A stretch of 5,674 nt of DNA from positions 1-5,674 of the forward strand of contig CAXSBR010000051.1 in assembly GCA_964236495.1 (NCBI GenBank). The letters run 5' to 3'. Position 1 is the stretch's first letter. Each line of letters opens with the position of its first letter. Made by a program: the position numbers and the translations under genes. The notes beneath the pieces were generated by a model. That model was not told the origin of the DNA. It worked only from the letters and a program-made list of their open reading frames with translations, and ran no database searches. Positions 4,770 to 5,674 of the stretch are shown in pieces. The stretch comes from CAXSBR01 sp964236495. Lineage in GTDB: Bacteria > Actinomycetota > Actinomycetes > Mycobacteriales > Jatrophihabitantaceae.

Positions 4770-5366
4770 GTGGTCACTATGCACTCGTTACCGTTTCCTA
4801 TCGCCCGTCCGTCCCGCTTGCAGCCAGTGCGAGGTGCCCAGCCATCAGGCACACGGTGCGCGCCAGATTTCGATGCCTCGTTGAGTCGTTTGGTGACCTC
4901 GGCGCAGCCGGCGGTCGTATTCAGCAGCCTGGCCGCGCTGAGCGTGGCAGGATTCGCCGACGCCTGCCAGGTCGTCATCACCGAAGGCGCCGAGTGCACC
5001 TACCGCATTCAACGCCCACTGGCGCTCGTGCCCGCGCCGTTACGCACGCTGATCGCGGAGCCCCCACCAATCAATCGGCTCGTAGCGCAGACAGTCAGCG
5101 CGTACACCGTGTGTACCCCCTTCCGGGGCGACAGCGCGGCCGGTGAGCCCGGCTACACCGGAATTGTGGTGCACTACTGGCTGAGCACCTACCGACCCAC
5201 CGCCCGGGACGCCACCTCTGCGCTGCTGGCCGTCGACCTCGCCGTCGCAGCTGTCGCCGCCGAACGCGTGGCCGCCGCCGGCCGCGTACCTGAAGACCCA
5301 GCCGCATTGTCGATCCACGAGGAGGTGTCCGATGTCCCCGCCGTCACCTTCGCAGCTGTCCGCTGA
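4770..5366 (+). CDS. GAF-like protein without ANTAR domain, 198 aa
   Basis: Residues about 36-168 have the layout of a GAF fold. An entry helix LSRLVTSAQPAVVFSSLAAL (38-57) leads into strands ACQVVITEG (65-73) and CTYRIQRP (76-83), then a closing strand GYTGIVVHYWLSTYRPT (128-144), and a long exit helix (145-170). Unlike the three upstream proteins it has no GEGPC cysteine motif, no RWP motif and no ANTAR domain, so it should not bind RNA by that route. It may dimerise with the neighbours or sense a ligand alone. The first 35 residues are Pro-rich and disordered. The start is uncertain: GTG at 4770 and ATG at 4779 both have weak ribosome binding sites (GAAG, 4764-4767). The C-terminal tail is encoded within the overlap with the next gene. 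The GAF assignment is by secondary-structure pattern and context, not strong sequence identity. Confidence 0.8.
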   Translation: MVTMHSLPFPIARPSRLQPVRGAQPSGTRCAPDFDASLSRLVTSAQPAVVFSSLAALSVAGFADACQVVITEGAECTYRIQRPLALVPAPLRTLIAEPPPINRLVAQTVSAYTVCTPFRGDSAAGEPGYTGIVVHYWLSTYRPTARDATSALLAVDLAVAAVAAERVAAAGRVPEDPAALSIHEEVSDVPAVTFAAVR

Positions 5367-5562
5367 GACCGTCCGGCGCGCCGTGACGTGCCCCAGCTGC
5401 GGCGCCCGCTCCCAGCTGCTGACCCGTCACCCTCCAGGAATCGGCGAGTACACCCAGCCCGCCCCGTCCATCGTGCGGTTCCGGTGCACCAACCAGATGG
5501 CGCGTGCCCACCGCAGCCCCACTGATACCGAATTGCACAGTCTGATTGACGCACCGCGGTAG
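5332..5562 (+). CDS. Small zinc-ribbon-like protein, 76 aa
   Basis: The ATG at 5332 has an excellent ribosome binding site, GAGGAGG (5319-5325), six bases upstream. This supports a real gene even though it overlaps the previous one by 35 bases in another frame. The protein carries CPSC (20-23), then a lone Cys52 in RFRCTN and His60. CX2C-X28-C-X7-H would complete one zinc site with a non-standard second half, where most zinc ribbons use a second CX2C. The region after 60 is polar. No DNA-binding or enzymatic motif is recognised. Overlap and coupled start place it in a tight unit with the GAF-only gene, so it may be that protein's partner. A hairpin follows eight bases after the stop. Confidence 0.75.
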   Translation: MSPPSPSQLSAETVRRAVTCPSCGARSQLLTRHPPGIGEYTQPAPSIVRFRCTNQMARAHRSPTDTELHSLIDAPR

Positions 5563-5570
5563 CCGGGCCG

Positions 5571-5590
5571 GGCCGCGACGGTGCGCGGCC
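5571..5590 (+). terminator. GC hairpin with six-base ACGGTG loop after the last gene
   Basis: GGCCGCG (5571-5577) and CGCGGCC (5584-5590) form a perfect seven-base stem around ACGGTG. It starts eight bases after the stop at 5560-5562, the normal place for a terminator, though no T-run follows. The loop has A at position one and G at position four, the pattern reported for ANTAR-bound hexaloops, but such targets come as two neighbouring hairpins and no second six-base-loop hairpin is evident nearby. Confidence 0.5.
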
Positions 5591-5611
5591 TTCACCGAAC
5601 GGGAAACACGG

Positions 5612-5651
5612 CGTCGTTTGCGACGGCGGACAGTTCGAGCCCGCGGGGGCT
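5612..5651. repeat. Two short hairpins at right edge
   Basis: CGTCG (5612-5616) pairs with CGACG (5621-5625) around TTTG, and AGCCC (5638-5642) pairs with GGGCT (5647-5651) around GCGG. Both have four-base loops. They may belong to the 3' region of the cluster or to the leader of a gene beyond the window. No coding frame is supportable in 5563-5674. Confidence 0.3.
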
Positions 5652-5674
5652 GAGTTGCCCGGATGTCAGGGTGA

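Overview
The window reads as a GC-rich actinobacterium, most likely in the Mycobacteriales (Mycobacterium/Mycolicibacterium, Rhodococcus or a relative). The grounds are GC-rich third codon positions mixed with frequent TTG leucine codons, frequent GTG starts with GAGGAGG-type ribosome binding sites, and a run of GAF-ANTAR proteins, an architecture typical of this group. No rRNA, tRNA, CRISPR array or intact transposase/integrase is visible.

There are three zones. (1) Positions 1-879: two small plus-strand genes of unknown function, visibly less GC-biased than the rest. One is a Gly/His-rich 126-residue protein and the other a helical acidic 107-residue protein. Each has a promoter candidate. 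(2) Positions 880-2096: a gene-poor stretch. It holds a minus-strand gene for a double helix-turn-helix protein of the kind usually found beside serine recombinases, its probable terminator, a possible regulator remnant, and several inverted repeats. This looks like a decayed mobile-element zone or an accessory/core junction. (3) Positions 2097-5562: a plus-strand cluster of signalling genes. Three consecutive genes each encode an N-terminal GAF sensor domain followed by a C-terminal ANTAR RNA-binding domain. They are followed by a GAF-like protein without ANTAR and a small Cys-containing zinc-ribbon-like protein whose gene overlaps it.

The first two GAF-ANTAR genes overlap by one base (TAATG) and are surely co-transcribed. 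The third follows after 60 bases. The fourth and fifth follow after 289 bases that hold a perfect 12-base palindrome, a three-copy short tandem repeat and a hairpin, so they may be a separate transcription unit. GAF domains bind small ligands or sense redox state. ANTAR domains bind paired hexaloop RNA hairpins and act as antiterminators or translational regulators. The inferred picture is a stacked set of RNA-level regulators with divergent inputs, plus a GAF-only protein and a Cys-rich partner of unknown role. A 20-codon reading frame with a strong ribosome binding site runs into the start of the first GAF-ANTAR gene and may couple its translation. The last gene is followed by a GC-rich hairpin whose six-base loop has the A1/G4 pattern described for ANTAR targets; a partner hairpin was not found.
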